Made by a program: the position numbers and the translations under genes
The notes under the pieces: model-generated
Databases searched by the model: none
What the model was told of the DNA's origin: nothing
The model's input: the letters and a program-made list of their open reading frames with translations, nothing else
NCBI GenBank assembly: GCA_000799755.1
Contig: JUHI01000001.1
Location: 992,001-1,056,000 of the forward strand
DNA: 64,000 bases
Origin: Martinezella tropici
Lineage (GTDB): Bacteria; Pseudomonadota; Alphaproteobacteria; Rhizobiales; Rhizobiaceae
Reading direction: 5' to 3'
Part shown: piece after piece, positions 25,928 through 34,178 of the stretch
How positions within the stretch are numbered: position 1 is the first letter of the stretch
How the letters are laid out: each line of letters starts with the position of its first letter

Positions 25928-27934
25928 ATGTTCAGGAACCTGAAAATCAAAACCAAGATACTTGCCGTGATCCTGCTTCTCGGCATCGTCTCCTTCGTCG
26001 GCCTGCTGCTGGTCGCCGATGAATTCCACAAGGCGGATCGGGCCTACAGCGCTTTTCTCGACCAGGAAGCGGTTGCGGCGACGGAAGCCGCGCGTGCGAG
26101 CGCAGCCTCGCTCGCCTCCGTGCTGCAGGCAAGCCTGATGCTGAATTTCGATCCCGACAGCGACGCCTTCAAGGCGGTTGCCGCCGGCAACAGCTATTTC
26201 GGTGAAGCCAGACAGAGGCTGACCCATGCAGAAGACCTCGTTCCTGCGGCAAAGCAATCGATCGACGAGATTCTTACCAGTCTCGACGAATTACAGGGGC
26301 TCACCGAGAAGAGCATCGGCCAGCGCAAGAATGGCGACCTGAAGGGCGCCGAAACGACCCTGATCCTGGTCAACCAGAAGCTGCCCAAGCTGATCGCCAG
26401 CATACAGGCCAACGATGATGCGCTGACAAGCCGAATGAATGCCGGCGCGGACGAGTTGTCGGTCCGCCTCAACCGTTCCGTGACCTACATGCTCTTCGCT
26501 CTCGCTGGGCTGATCGCGCTCGCCATCATCCTCGGCATCTATGTCGCGCAGACGGGCATCGCCGCGCCGCTAATGCGGCTGCACCAGCGCATGACGACGC
26601 TTGCTCATGGCGACACCGAAAGCGCGGTCGAGGGTCATGAACGCAGAGACGAGATCGGGCAGATGGCAGCCGTCGTCGCCGTATTCCGTGACAACGCCGT
26701 CGAACGGTCCCGCCTCGAAGCGCAGGCCGAGGCGGATCGCACGCTCAGCGACAGCGAGCGGGCACAGCGCGAGACAAGGCAGGCCGCCGAGGCGGCACAG
26801 CTTCAGCAGGCGATGCAATCAGTCGGCGACGGCCTAAAGCGTCTAGCGGAAGGCGATCTCGTCACGCGCATCGACACCCAGTTCGTCGCACATCTCGACC
26901 AGTTGCGGCTGGACTTCAACAATTCGCTCGGCAAGCTCAACGGAACGATGCAGGCGGTCGGCGCCAATGCTCGCGCCATCGGCGCGGGAGCCGAGGAAAT
27001 CCGCAGCGCGGCAGACGAGCTTTCCAAGCGTACCGAACAGCAGGCCGCTTCCGTCGAGGAAACCGCCGCCGCCCTCGAGGAGATCACCACCACCGTCAAG
27101 GATGCCGCCAGGCGTACGCAGGAGGCGAGCCAACTCGCGGCCGATACCCGAAACGACGCGGAGCGCTCGGGCGAGATTGTCCGCGATGCCATCAAGGCTA
27201 TGCAGCAGATCGAGAAATCATCGGACGAGATCGGCAACATCATCGGCGTCATCGACGACATCGCCTTCCAGACCAATCTTCTGGCGCTGAATGCCGGCGT
27301 CGAGGCCGCGCGCGCCGGCGAGGCCGGCAAGGGCTTTGCCGTCGTGGCGCAGGAAGTGCGTGAGCTTGCCCAGCGCTCGGCCAATGCCGCCAGGGAAATC
27401 AAGACCCTGATCGCCACCTCCGAGACGCATGTACGCACCGGCGTCGGCCTCGTCAGCGAAACCGGCAAGGCGCTCGATGCCATCGTCTCGGGCGTGCAGG
27501 AAATCAACCGGCACGTGCATGCGATCGCCGAGGCCTCCCGCGAACAGTCGGCCGGCCTGCAGGAGATCAACACGGCCGTCAACACCATGGATCACGGCAC
27601 GCAGCAGAACGCCGCCATGGTCGAGGAAAGCACGGCGGCAAGCCACAGCCTTGCGGCGGAAGCGGCGTCCCTGTCAAATCTACTTGCCCAGTTCCGAACC
27701 GGCGGTGAAGCCATGCGCATTTCCGTGTCGCCAGCGGCAAGCATTGCGGCAAGGCCCGCTCCCCGCCCCGCATCTCAGCCGGCGGCAGCTCCGCGCATCA
27801 GAGCCGTCGATGATGCCAAAGTGCGCCCGACCGCGTCCCCAGCACGCGCGCTCGGTCAGAAGCTGATGAGCGCCTTCGGCGCCACGCAGGCGACGACCCC
27901 GACGAGCAAGGATACGGACTGGACCGAATTCTGA
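25928..27934 (+). CDS. Methyl-accepting chemotaxis protein with C-terminal CheR-docking pentapeptide
   Basis: A 668-residue chemoreceptor. Membrane helices lie at about 10-30 ([20 protein letters not shown]) and 186-208 ([20 protein letters not shown]), flanking a periplasmic helical domain of about 150 residues. A HAMP domain follows ([20 protein letters not shown]) and then the signalling domain, with the hairpin tip [20 protein letters not shown] and [19 protein letters not shown]. Glu/Gln-rich methylation heptads flank it. The extreme C-terminus is DWTEF, matching the xWxxF motif that docks the methyltransferase CheR, so this is probably a high-abundance-type receptor. The ligand is unknown. 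The ribosome site is weak (AGGCGGA). Confidence 0.93.
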   Translation: MFRNLKIKTKILAVILLLGIVSFVGLLLVADEFHKADRAYSAFLDQEAVAATEAARASAASLASVLQASLMLNFDPDSDAFKAVAAGNSYFGEARQRLTHAEDLVPAAKQSIDEILTSLDELQGLTEKSIGQRKNGDLKGAETTLILVNQKLPKLIASIQANDDALTSRMNAGADELSVRLNRSVTYMLFALAGLIALAIILGIYVAQTGIAAPLMRLHQRMTTLAHGDTESAVEGHERRDEIGQMAAVVAVFRDNAVERSRLEAQAEADRTLSDSERAQRETRQAAEAAQLQQAMQSVGDGLKRLAEGDLVTRIDTQFVAHLDQLRLDFNNSLGKLNGTMQAVGANARAIGAGAEEIRSAADELSKRTEQQAASVEETAAALEEITTTVKDAARRTQEASQLAADTRNDAERSGEIVRDAIKAMQQIEKSSDEIGNIIGVIDDIAFQTNLLALNAGVEAARAGEAGKGFAVVAQEVRELAQRSANAAREIKTLIATSETHVRTGVGLVSETGKALDAIVSGVQEINRHVHAIAEASREQSAGLQEINTAVNTMDHGTQQNAAMVEESTAASHSLAAEAASLSNLLAQFRTGGEAMRISVSPAASIAARPAPRPASQPAAAPRIRAVDDAKVRPTASPARALGQKLMSAFGATQATTPTSKDTDWTEF

Positions 27935-28020
27935 CGCCGACGCACCGCGGGCACGAAAGCCGCTCGCGGTGGATCTCAACGGTCAATATCCCCGCCGGCG
28001 GGATTGAGTGGGCCGCCGAC

Positions 28021-28647
28021 CTATTTTTTCGATAGGGCGAACAGCTCGACATTTCCCGATCCGCTGCCGCCCAGTTCTCCACGCCGCTTCAGCAACCTTG
28101 CCGGAGCGCCGACATAGATGCCGTAGGGTTCGGTCCTGCCCTTGACGACGGCATTCGCGCCGATGACGCACCCCTTCGAGATATGGGCGCCGCCAAGGAT
28201 CTTGGCGCCCGCACCGATCCAGACGTCGTCTTCGATGACGACAGGCTTCTTGGTCACGCCCTGAAGGCGGATCGGAACGGTAGGATCATCGAAATTGTGA
28301 TCGAAGGAGACGACCATCGCATGTGCGGCGATGCGCACATCGTTGCCGATAGAGATGCCGCCGCGACCCAGCAGAATACTGTATTCGTTGAACGATACGC
28401 AGGCGCCGATGGAAATGGCGCCCTCCTGCGCGTCGAGGACGACGCCCTTGCGAAAATGTACCTTTTCGCCGATGCGGATGTTGCCGCGTCTCCAGATGAT
28501 CTTTGTTCCCAGGGGAATTTTCGTTCCGCGAGCTATGGTCAGCATGCCCCGTGCGAAGACCGCTCTCAGCCTGTACAATGATGCAATACCGCGCAATCCG
28601 GACGCTCCTATCAAGGGGCGTCCAATCACGTTACGCCTGACTGCCAC
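28021..28647 (-). CDS. Hexapeptide-repeat acyltransferase (LbetaH, xenobiotic/nodL/LacA-like)
   Basis: A 208-residue protein with the left-handed beta-helix pattern: repeated (I/V)G hexads such as GNIRIGEKVHF, GAISIGACVSFNE, GGISIGNDVRIA and PVVIEDDVWIGAGAKILGGA. The catalytic histidine is likely in VVSFDHNFDD, and the C-terminal VYGAPARLL-like text (YVGAPARLLKRR) closes the acyltransferase fold. The acceptor, possibly a sugar of a surface polysaccharide, cannot be predicted. The start is a GTG directly after an in-frame stop and without a strong ribosome site, so the true start may be downstream. It lies alone, convergent with the chemoreceptor gene. Confidence 0.82.
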   Translation of the reverse strand: MAVRRNVIGRPLIGASGLRGIASLYRLRAVFARGMLTIARGTKIPLGTKIIWRRGNIRIGEKVHFRKGVVLDAQEGAISIGACVSFNEYSILLGRGGISIGNDVRIAAHAMVVSFDHNFDDPTVPIRLQGVTKKPVVIEDDVWIGAGAKILGGAHISKGCVIGANAVVKGRTEPYGIYVGAPARLLKRRGELGGSGSGNVELFALSKK

Positions 28648-28675
28648 TCAAGCGAATGAGTGGAAGCGTCGCGAT

Positions 28676-28707
28676 TTGAAAAAGGGGCCCACCCATACGG
28701 CCCCTTT
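28676..28707 (-). terminator. Intrinsic terminator of the MFS transporter gene
   Basis: Stem AAAGGGGCC / GGCCCCTTT with a 9-base loop, followed on the minus strand by a run of five T. It lies 12 bases after the transporter stop. Confidence 0.85.
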
Positions 28708-28718
28708 CCTCGCATGGT

Positions 28719-29948
28719 TCACCTCCGCGCTGCAAGACCCGTGATCAATGCAATCAAGCCGAAGCCTGCGGCGGCCGCGCAGACGCCGACCCAACCGCCG
28801 AAATCCCAGGCCGTGCCGGCGAGCGCCGATCCGAGCGCACCGCCGAGGAAGAAGATTCCGACGAAGAGACCGTTGATACGCCCCCGCGCCTCCGGCTTCA
28901 AAAGGTTGACGGCGCGGCGTCCCAGCGTCTGATCTCCGGTAACGCCGACATCGAGCAAGACGGCACTCGCGCCGAGAAGAACCAGCAGCCCGATGGAGTC
29001 GCCCGACCGTATCGCACCGACCCAGCCCGCCAGCGCCATGGCGGCGAGCACGATCAGATGCGAGGCCAATGTCGCCGTCCGCGTCCAGCCCCTGTCGCCC
29101 ATGCGGCCGAAGACAGAGGTCGCGGCGGCACCGCCGGCGCCTACGAGGGCAAACAGCGCGATGCCGGACTGGCCGAGCGTAAAGGGCGGTTGCGCCAGAC
29201 GCAGGGCGACGGATGTCCAGAACAGGCTGAAGCTCGCCATCATCAAAGCGGCGGTGAAGGCACGCAGCCGAAGCACCGGCTCCTCCCGCAGTAGCTCGAA
29301 AAGCGAGCCGATCAAGGCGCCGTAGCTTGCGCTGACCAAAGGGCGCCGCTCCGGCAGACGCAGGGCCAGCACGGCCGCCAGAAGCGCAAGCGTCGCGGCA
29401 CTCACGGCATAGAAGCTCCTCCAGCCCCAGAAATCGGCGATCAGGCTCGCCAGCGGCCGCGAAGCAAGAATACCGACCATGACGCCGCTCATGACATTGC
29501 CGATCACCCGGCCGCGGTGTTCGGGCGGTGCCATGCCCGCTGCGATCGGCACGAGGATCTGGATTGCCGAGCAGGCCGCTCCCAGCAGGAACAGGAAGAT
29601 CAGCAGGCTCCAGCCCGTCGGCGCGAAGGCGGCGGCAACAGCCATGACCAAAGCCGACAGGAGCATGCGCAGGACAAGCTGCCGGTTTTCCATGAGATCC
29701 GCCAGCGGAACCAGGAAGAACAGGCCCGCGGCATAGCCGAGCAGCGAGGCCATGGCCACCAGGCCCGCGCCGCTTTCGGAAAAGCCAAGCGATGGGCCGA
29801 TGATGCCGACCAGCGTCTGCGGCGCAAAGAGATTGATGATGATGACGCCGGTAGCGACGGCGAACAGCAAGGTCGAGGGAGCGGCGTCCACCGCAGCGAC
29901 ATCATCCTGCGCCGGCTCGTTCGCCATACATTCGGGGACTTGCGACAT
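28719..29948 (-). CDS. Major facilitator superfamily transporter
   Basis: A 409-residue membrane protein with 12 predicted helices after a soluble N-terminus. MFS signatures include a loop-2/3 motif LVPLADLMENRQLVLRMLL, GRVIGNVMSGVMVGILASRP in helix 5 (motif C-like, typical of drug antiporters) and GRINGLFVGIFFLGGALGSA in the C-terminal half. GGAG 7 bases upstream supports ATG 29948. It is divergent from a LysR regulator that probably controls it in response to the transported compound. This group includes NepI/sugar-efflux and drug efflux members; the substrate is unknown. Confidence 0.9.
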   Translation of the reverse strand: MSQVPECMANEPAQDDVAAVDAAPSTLLFAVATGVIIINLFAPQTLVGIIGPSLGFSESGAGLVAMASLLGYAAGLFFLVPLADLMENRQLVLRMLLSALVMAVAAAFAPTGWSLLIFLFLLGAACSAIQILVPIAAGMAPPEHRGRVIGNVMSGVMVGILASRPLASLIADFWGWRSFYAVSAATLALLAAVLALRLPERRPLVSASYGALIGSLFELLREEPVLRLRAFTAALMMASFSLFWTSVALRLAQPPFTLGQSGIALFALVGAGGAAATSVFGRMGDRGWTRTATLASHLIVLAAMALAGWVGAIRSGDSIGLLVLLGASAVLLDVGVTGDQTLGRRAVNLLKPEARGRINGLFVGIFFLGGALGSALAGTAWDFGGWVGVCAAAAGFGLIALITGLAARR

Positions 29949-30000
29949 AGGCTCTCCAATAATTTCTGATAATAAAGATAGCCATGTTTATCGCGTTGCT

Positions 30001-30040
30001 GCATAATGCGGCAATTGAAATGAACTAATAATGATTATGC
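30001..30040. promoter_or_regulatory. Probable LysR operator in the MFS/LysR divergent spacer
   Basis: GCATAAT at 30001-30007 is mirrored by ATTATGC at 30034-30040, and the inner sequence ATAATGATTAT (30028-30038) is a perfect 11-base palindrome. LysR-type boxes are short AT-rich dyads just upstream of the regulator start (30050), so this is the best autoregulatory candidate in the 101-base spacer. Confidence 0.55.
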
Positions 30041-30049
30041 GAGTTAAGC

Positions 30050-30958
30050 ATGAACATTCATGACCTGGAAGCTTTCGTCGCCGTGGTGGAAACGGGCTCG
30101 ATCGTCGCCGCCTCCGCGCGCATCAATCTGACGCAGCCTGGTATCACCCGGCGCATACAGAACCTGGAGGACAGTCTCGGCATTGCCTTGCTTGACCGGC
30201 AGTCGAAACCGCTGAGGCCGACGGCTGCGGGACGCGAGGCGTATGAGCATGGGCGGCGAGTTTTGCGCTCGCTCGACGATCTCAAGGCCGGCGTCTCGCC
30301 CGGCGGCACGATCGGCGGCGAATTCCGGCTAGGGATCATGCCCTACCTTTCCGAGGCGGCCCTATCGTCGCCGCTCGACGAGTTGCGCAGCCAGTTTCCG
30401 CAATTGACGTTGCGCATCGTTACCGGCTGGTCGCCGCAGCTCGTTGAACAGGTTGCCCGCAGCGAGCTTGATGCGGCAACCGTCTGCCTGGCGGAAGGCA
30501 TACAACCGCCTGATAACGTGATCGGCGACGTGCTTGGCGTTCATAGCGTCATTCTGGTCGCCGCACCATCGCTCGGCGTTCCCAAGGAACCCAGGCTTGA
30601 GGATCTCTCGCGCTTCCCCTGGATCATGAACCAGAGCGGCTGCGGCTTCCGCGCCTTCATTCAGCATCGCTTCGAGGCCGAACGCCTGCCTTTCGATGTC
30701 GGGGTCGAGGCCATGAGCGCCGATCTGCGCATGTCGCTCGTGGCGCGCGGGCTCGGTATCGGTGTCTTAACGCCGGCGGCATTGGCCGACAGCCGCTGGC
30801 GCAATTCCATCGAGATCATCGAAGCCCCGGATTTCAGCCCGAAGGTGGTCAACTGGCTGGTTCATCGCCCGCCGGCAGGTCGCCTCGCCCGTCCGATCGC
30901 GACCTTCGGGGAAGCGCTGGCGGAAACTTTGAAAGCGAAGAGACCCTTCCTGACCTGA
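30050..30958 (+). CDS. LysR-family transcriptional regulator
   Basis: A 302-residue regulator. The N-terminal winged helix is standard (MNIHDLEAFVAVVETGSIVA, then RINLTQPGITRRIQNLEDSL and LLDRQSKPLRPTAAG). The effector domain begins near residue 90 (GGEFRLGIMPYLSE) and contains the two-lobed periplasmic-binding-like fold. It is divergent from the MFS transporter, the usual arrangement for a regulator of an efflux gene. The inducer is unknown. The stop is 9 bases from the convergent VOC gene. Confidence 0.92.
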   Translation: MNIHDLEAFVAVVETGSIVAASARINLTQPGITRRIQNLEDSLGIALLDRQSKPLRPTAAGREAYEHGRRVLRSLDDLKAGVSPGGTIGGEFRLGIMPYLSEAALSSPLDELRSQFPQLTLRIVTGWSPQLVEQVARSELDAATVCLAEGIQPPDNVIGDVLGVHSVILVAAPSLGVPKEPRLEDLSRFPWIMNQSGCGFRAFIQHRFEAERLPFDVGVEAMSADLRMSLVARGLGIGVLTPAALADSRWRNSIEIIEAPDFSPKVVNWLVHRPPAGRLARPIATFGEALAETLKAKRPFLT

Positions 30959-30967
30959 ACCCGGTAC

Positions 30968-31345
30968 TCAGGCGTCGGGCCTATTGACCATCGCCTCTAT
31001 ATTGTAGCCGTCGGGATCGAGGATGAAACAGGCATAGTAATCCGCGCCGTAATCCTGCCGCGGGCCGGGTACGCCATTATCCTTAGCACCCGCTTCTATC
31101 GCAGCGCGATAGAAGGCATCGACCTCGGCCCTCTTGCGGACACGGAAGGCGACGTGCAGATGCGTCAGAGGCAGCGAGCTGCCGGTATGCTGGATCTCGA
31201 ACAGGCTGCCGTCGTCAACATCGAAAGCCCAGAACAGACCTTCCTTTCCGAAGGAGAGCCGATAACCCAAAGGTTCGAAAGCCAACTCGTAGAAGGCCCT
31301 GCTCTTTTCAAGATTGCTGACTTCGATGGTTATGTGATCGATCAA
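30968..31345 (-). CDS. VOC superfamily (glyoxalase/bleomycin resistance-like) protein
   Basis: A 125-residue single VOC unit: DHITIEVSNLEKSRAFYELA at the start, HLHVAFRVRKRAEVDAFY and YACFILDPDGYNIEAM at the end. Metal ligands are likely His4, the His in THLHVAF and the Glu in NIEAM. VOC proteins of this size include dioxygenases, lyases and thiol transferases; activity is unassigned. The start is TTG at 31343-31345, supported by GGAGA 8 bases upstream. It lies between a convergent LysR gene and tRNA-Gly. Confidence 0.85.
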   Translation of the reverse strand: MIDHITIEVSNLEKSRAFYELAFEPLGYRLSFGKEGLFWAFDVDDGSLFEIQHTGSSLPLTHLHVAFRVRKRAEVDAFYRAAIEAGAKDNGVPGPRQDYGADYYACFILDPDGYNIEAMVNRPDA

Positions 31346-31491
31346 CGCGCGTCTCCAAACAAAAGTTCGGGAAGCAGGCTAGCCAAACCACAAGATTCAC
31401 GCAATGGCCACAGCGACACCAAATCACTACCAAAGGTAGCGACAATGATCAAAGACCAAAACAAGTCAGCAGCGAGGTTATCAAAAGGGGA

Positions 31492-31565
31492 TGGAGCGGG
31501 TGAAGGGAATCGAACCCTCGTATTCAGCTTGGGAAGCTGCTGCTCTACCATTGAGCTACACCCGC
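31492..31565 (-). tRNA. tRNA-Gly (anticodon CCC)
   Basis: A 74-base tRNA including encoded CCA. The acceptor stem is GCGGGTG / CACCCGC, the D arm GCTC AATGGTA GAGC, the anticodon loop TTCCCAA (anticodon CCC), and the T loop TTCGATT. The base of the anticodon stem (positions 27-43) is a G/A pair, slightly unusual. No integrase gene or repeated 3' end nearby suggests an island. Confidence 0.95.
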
Positions 31566-31624
31566 CTGACACCCTTGAGATGTCCAACAGTTGACGGCCT
31601 CTGTCAAGGCCGGTCAGCGTCCGA

Positions 31625-32719
31625 TTACAGGCGGAAGTGCTTCGACAGCTTCAGGCCCTGCGCCTGATAGTTCGAACCGAGGCCGGAGCCGTAGAGGCTG
31701 CTCGGCTGTTCCAGCATGTGTTCGTAGATCAGGCGACCGACGATCTGGCCGTCCTCGAGGATGAAGGGCACTTCGTGGCTGCGCACCTCGAGCACGGCGC
31801 GGCTGCCGCGGCCGCCGGCCGGCGCATGGCCGAAGCCGGGATCGAAGAAGCCGGCATAATGGACGCGGAATTCGCCGACCAGCGGATCGAACGGCGTCAT
31901 CTCGGCGGCATAATGCGGCGGCACATGCACCGCCTCGCGCGAGACGAGGATATAGAATTCATCCGGGTCAAGGATCAGCTCGGTGCGGCCTCGGCTGTAG
32001 AGCGGCTCCCAGAAGTCGAAGATGTCGTGCTGAGCCTTCTTGTCGACATCGACGACGGCGGTGTGGTGCTTGCCGCGATAGCCGATCAGCCCTTCCTTGT
32101 CGCCGGCAAGATCGATCGACAGCGCGATGCCGCCGCCGGTGATGTTCGGCTTCTTGCTGGCAACAAGCGTTTCCGTCTCGTGCAGCCTCAGCAGTTCCGG
32201 CTCGGTGAGCAAGGCGTGACCGACGCGGAAGCGGATTTGCGACAGGCGCGAGCCACGGCGAACGACGATCGGGAAGGTGCGCGGGCTGATTTCGAGATAG
32301 AGCGGGCCGGAATAGCCGGCCGGAATCTTGTCGAACTCCTGCGCACGGTCGGTGATGACGCGGGTGAAGATATCGAGACGGCCGGTTGAACTCTTCGGAT
32401 TGGCCGAAGCCGACATGTCCTCGGGCAGATCGAGACGCTCCATCAGCGGCACGATATAGACGCAGCCGGTTTCCAACACCGCACCTTCCGAGAGATCGAC
32501 GACGTGCAGCTTCAGCCGGTCGAGCTTGTCGGCGACGAGATGCGAGGGGCCGGGCATGAAGCTGGCGCGGACGCGAAAGGCATGCGAGCCGAGCCGCAAG
32601 TCGAGACTTGCAGGCTGGATCTGATCGACGTCCAGTTCCCTCTCGCTCGTCAGCCGACCGGTTTCAAAGAGCGCTGCTATGGCGCGATCGGCCAAAATTC
32701 CAGTATTGCGAGCCATCAT
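31625..32719 (-). CDS. 2'-deoxycytidine 5'-triphosphate deaminase family protein, double-length form
   Basis: A 364-residue protein of the Dcd/dUTPase superfamily, about twice the length of E. coli Dcd. The first half carries DVDQIQPASLDLRLGSHAFR and SANPKSSTGRLDIFTRVI, with YLEISPRTFPIVVRRGSRLSQIRF-like text split over two parts. The second half repeats the fold (DPDEFYILVSREAVHVPPHY, VGEFRVHYAGFFDPGFG, GRLIYEHM). This tandem form is the usual alphaproteobacterial version annotated as dCTP deaminase; it would convert dCTP to dUTP for thymidylate synthesis. Starts at 32719 and 32716 (consecutive ATGs) are equally possible; GAGAGAAG lies just before. Confidence 0.82.
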   Translation of the reverse strand: MMARNTGILADRAIAALFETGRLTSERELDVDQIQPASLDLRLGSHAFRVRASFMPGPSHLVADKLDRLKLHVVDLSEGAVLETGCVYIVPLMERLDLPEDMSASANPKSSTGRLDIFTRVITDRAQEFDKIPAGYSGPLYLEISPRTFPIVVRRGSRLSQIRFRVGHALLTEPELLRLHETETLVASKKPNITGGGIALSIDLAGDKEGLIGYRGKHHTAVVDVDKKAQHDIFDFWEPLYSRGRTELILDPDEFYILVSREAVHVPPHYAAEMTPFDPLVGEFRVHYAGFFDPGFGHAPAGGRGSRAVLEVRSHEVPFILEDGQIVGRLIYEHMLEQPSSLYGSGLGSNYQAQGLKLSKHFRL

Positions 32720-32762
32720 GCTTCTCTCATAATTTGTCGCAGACAAAACCAAACTCAGGGAA

Positions 32763-32791
32763 TTGACGCAAGCCGTCAACGGCAGTATTGC
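32763..32791 (+). promoter_or_regulatory. Promoter of the SAM-II/metZ transcript
   Basis: TTGACG at 32763-32768 and TATTGC at 32786-32791 are separated by 17 bases. Transcription would begin near 32798, exactly where the riboswitch aptamer starts. Confidence 0.7.
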
Positions 32792-32796
32792 AACTT

Positions 32797-32850
32797 ATCC
32801 CGTGGTGATTTGGCCGGTCGGCTTGCAGCCACGTTAAACAAATGGCTAAA
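32797..32850 (+). promoter_or_regulatory. SAM-II riboswitch (metA motif) upstream of metZ
   Basis: The conserved SAM-II core is present: P1 CGTGG (32801-32805) pairs with CCACG (32829-32833), and the pseudoknot P2 TTTGGCC (32809-32815) pairs with GGCTAAA (32844-32850). The invariant segments GTGATTTG, GCTTGCAGCCACG and TTAAACAA match the alphaproteobacterial consensus. It binds S-adenosylmethionine and turns down the methionine gene behind it. Two alternative hairpins follow directly, described separately. Confidence 0.93.
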
Positions 32851-32851
32851 A

Positions 32852-32893
32852 AGACCGGGGTTGAACCGGTCTGCTTTTGCGACCGGTTTTTTT
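32852..32893 (+). terminator. Riboswitch expression platform: alternative hairpins with intrinsic terminator
   Basis: Hairpin A pairs AGACCGG (32852-32858) with CCGGTCT (32866-32872). Hairpin B pairs ACCGGTC (32865-32871) with GACCGGT (32881-32887) and is followed by seven T, an intrinsic terminator. Both use bases 32866-32871, so they exclude each other. The terminator ends 20 bases before the metZ ATG. Confidence 0.82.
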
Positions 32894-32912
32894 GTTTGAA
32901 AGTGGTGATGGC

Positions 32913-34100
32913 ATGAGCAAGACTTGGCGCCCCGCAACCCAGCTCGTACACAACGGAACGCTCCGTTCGCAGTTCGGCGAGACCTCCGAAGCAATCTATC
33001 TGACCCAGGGCTTCGTCTACGACACCTCGGAAGCGGCGGAAGCCCGCTTCAAGGGCGAGACGGATGGTTTCATCTACGCCCGCTACGGCAGCCCGACCAA
33101 TGACATGTTCGAGAAGCGCATGTGCGCGCTGGAAGGCGCTGAGGATGCTCGCGCCACGGCTTCGGGCATGGCGGCCGTCTCCGCCGCTATCCTCTGCCAG
33201 TTGAAGGCCGGCGATCATATCGTCGCTGCCCGCGCCCTCTTCGGCTCCTGCCGTTGGGTGGTCGAGACGCTGGCGCCGAAATACGGCATCGAATGCACGC
33301 TGGTCGACGGCCGCTTCGTCGAAAACTGGGAAAAGGCCATCCGCCCGAACACCAAGGTGTTCTTCCTCGAAAGCCCGACCAACCCGACACTGGAAGTGGT
33401 CGACATTGCCGCCGTCGCCAAGCTCGCCAACCAGATCGGCGCCAAGGTCGTGGTCGATAACGTTTTCGCGACACCGCTCTTCCAGAAGCCGCTGGAACTC
33501 GGCGCCCATATCGTCGTCTATTCCGCCACCAAGCATATTGACGGCCAGGGTCGTTCGCTCGGCGGCGTCATCCTCTCCGACAAGCAGTGGATCGACGAGC
33601 ACCTGCAGGACTATTTCCGCCATACCGGCCCGGCCATGTCGCCGTTCACAGCCTGGACGCTGCTCAAGGGTATCGAAACCCTGCCGCTGCGCGTCGCGCA
33701 GCAGACGACGAACGCCGCGAAGGTGGCCGATTTCCTCGCCGAGCAGACTGGCAAGGTCGCTCGCGTGATCTATCCCGGCCGCAAGGACCATCCGCAGGCC
33801 GACATCATCGCCAAACAGATGAGCGGCGGCTCGACCCTTGTTGCCTTCGAGCTGAAGGGCGGCAAGGAAGCGGCCTTCAAGCTGCAGAACGCATTGGACA
33901 TCGTGAAGATCTCCAACAATCTCGGCGACTCGAAGAGCCTGATCACGCATCCGGCCACCACGACGCACAAGAACCTCACCGACGAGGCCCGCGCCGAGCT
34001 CGGCATTTCGCCGGGCACCGTGCGCTTCTCGGCCGGCATCGAGGACAGCGAAGATCTGGTCGAGGATTTCGCCCGCGCGCTTGAGCAGGTTTCCGCCTGA
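32913..34100 (+). CDS. metZ: O-succinylhomoserine sulfhydrylase
   Basis: A 395-residue PLP enzyme of the Cys/Met metabolism family that makes homocysteine directly from O-succinylhomoserine and sulfide. Recognizable are IYLTQGFVYDTSEAAEARF, FIYARYGSPTNDMFEKRMCA, the cofactor-binding ATASGMAAVSAAI, FLESPTNPTLEVVDI and the PLP lysine in YSATKHIDGQG. The subgroup matches rhizobial and pseudomonad MetZ. ATG 32913 starts the conserved sequence; an ATG 36 bases upstream lies inside the terminator and is excluded. Expression is controlled by the SAM-II riboswitch and terminator. A strong hairpin ends the transcription unit. Confidence 0.94.
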   Translation: MSKTWRPATQLVHNGTLRSQFGETSEAIYLTQGFVYDTSEAAEARFKGETDGFIYARYGSPTNDMFEKRMCALEGAEDARATASGMAAVSAAILCQLKAGDHIVAARALFGSCRWVVETLAPKYGIECTLVDGRFVENWEKAIRPNTKVFFLESPTNPTLEVVDIAAVAKLANQIGAKVVVDNVFATPLFQKPLELGAHIVVYSATKHIDGQGRSLGGVILSDKQWIDEHLQDYFRHTGPAMSPFTAWTLLKGIETLPLRVAQQTTNAAKVADFLAEQTGKVARVIYPGRKDHPQADIIAKQMSGGSTLVAFELKGGKEAAFKLQNALDIVKISNNLGDSKSLITHPATTTHKNLTDEARAELGISPGTVRFSAGIEDSEDLVEDFARALEQVSA

Positions 34101-34106
34101 TATCAA

Positions 34107-34140
34107 TCGAGCCGCCCGGATCGTTTTCCGGGCGGCTCGA
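34107..34140 (+). terminator. Hairpin terminator after metZ
   Basis: A 14-base perfect stem, TCGAGCCGCCCGGA / TCCGGGCGGCTCGA, with a 6-base loop TCGTTT, 6 bases after the metZ stop. No T tract follows, so it may act in both directions or mainly protect the 3' end. Confidence 0.65.
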
Positions 34141-34178
34141 CCTGCCCTTGTCGGGCAATGACAGTATGTGGCAACCCG

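Noticed and set aside
31492..31565. Genomic-island attachment site at tRNA-Gly
   Set aside because: No integrase, no repeated tRNA 3' end and no compositional break next to it. The same holds for tRNA-Thr at 51726-51801.
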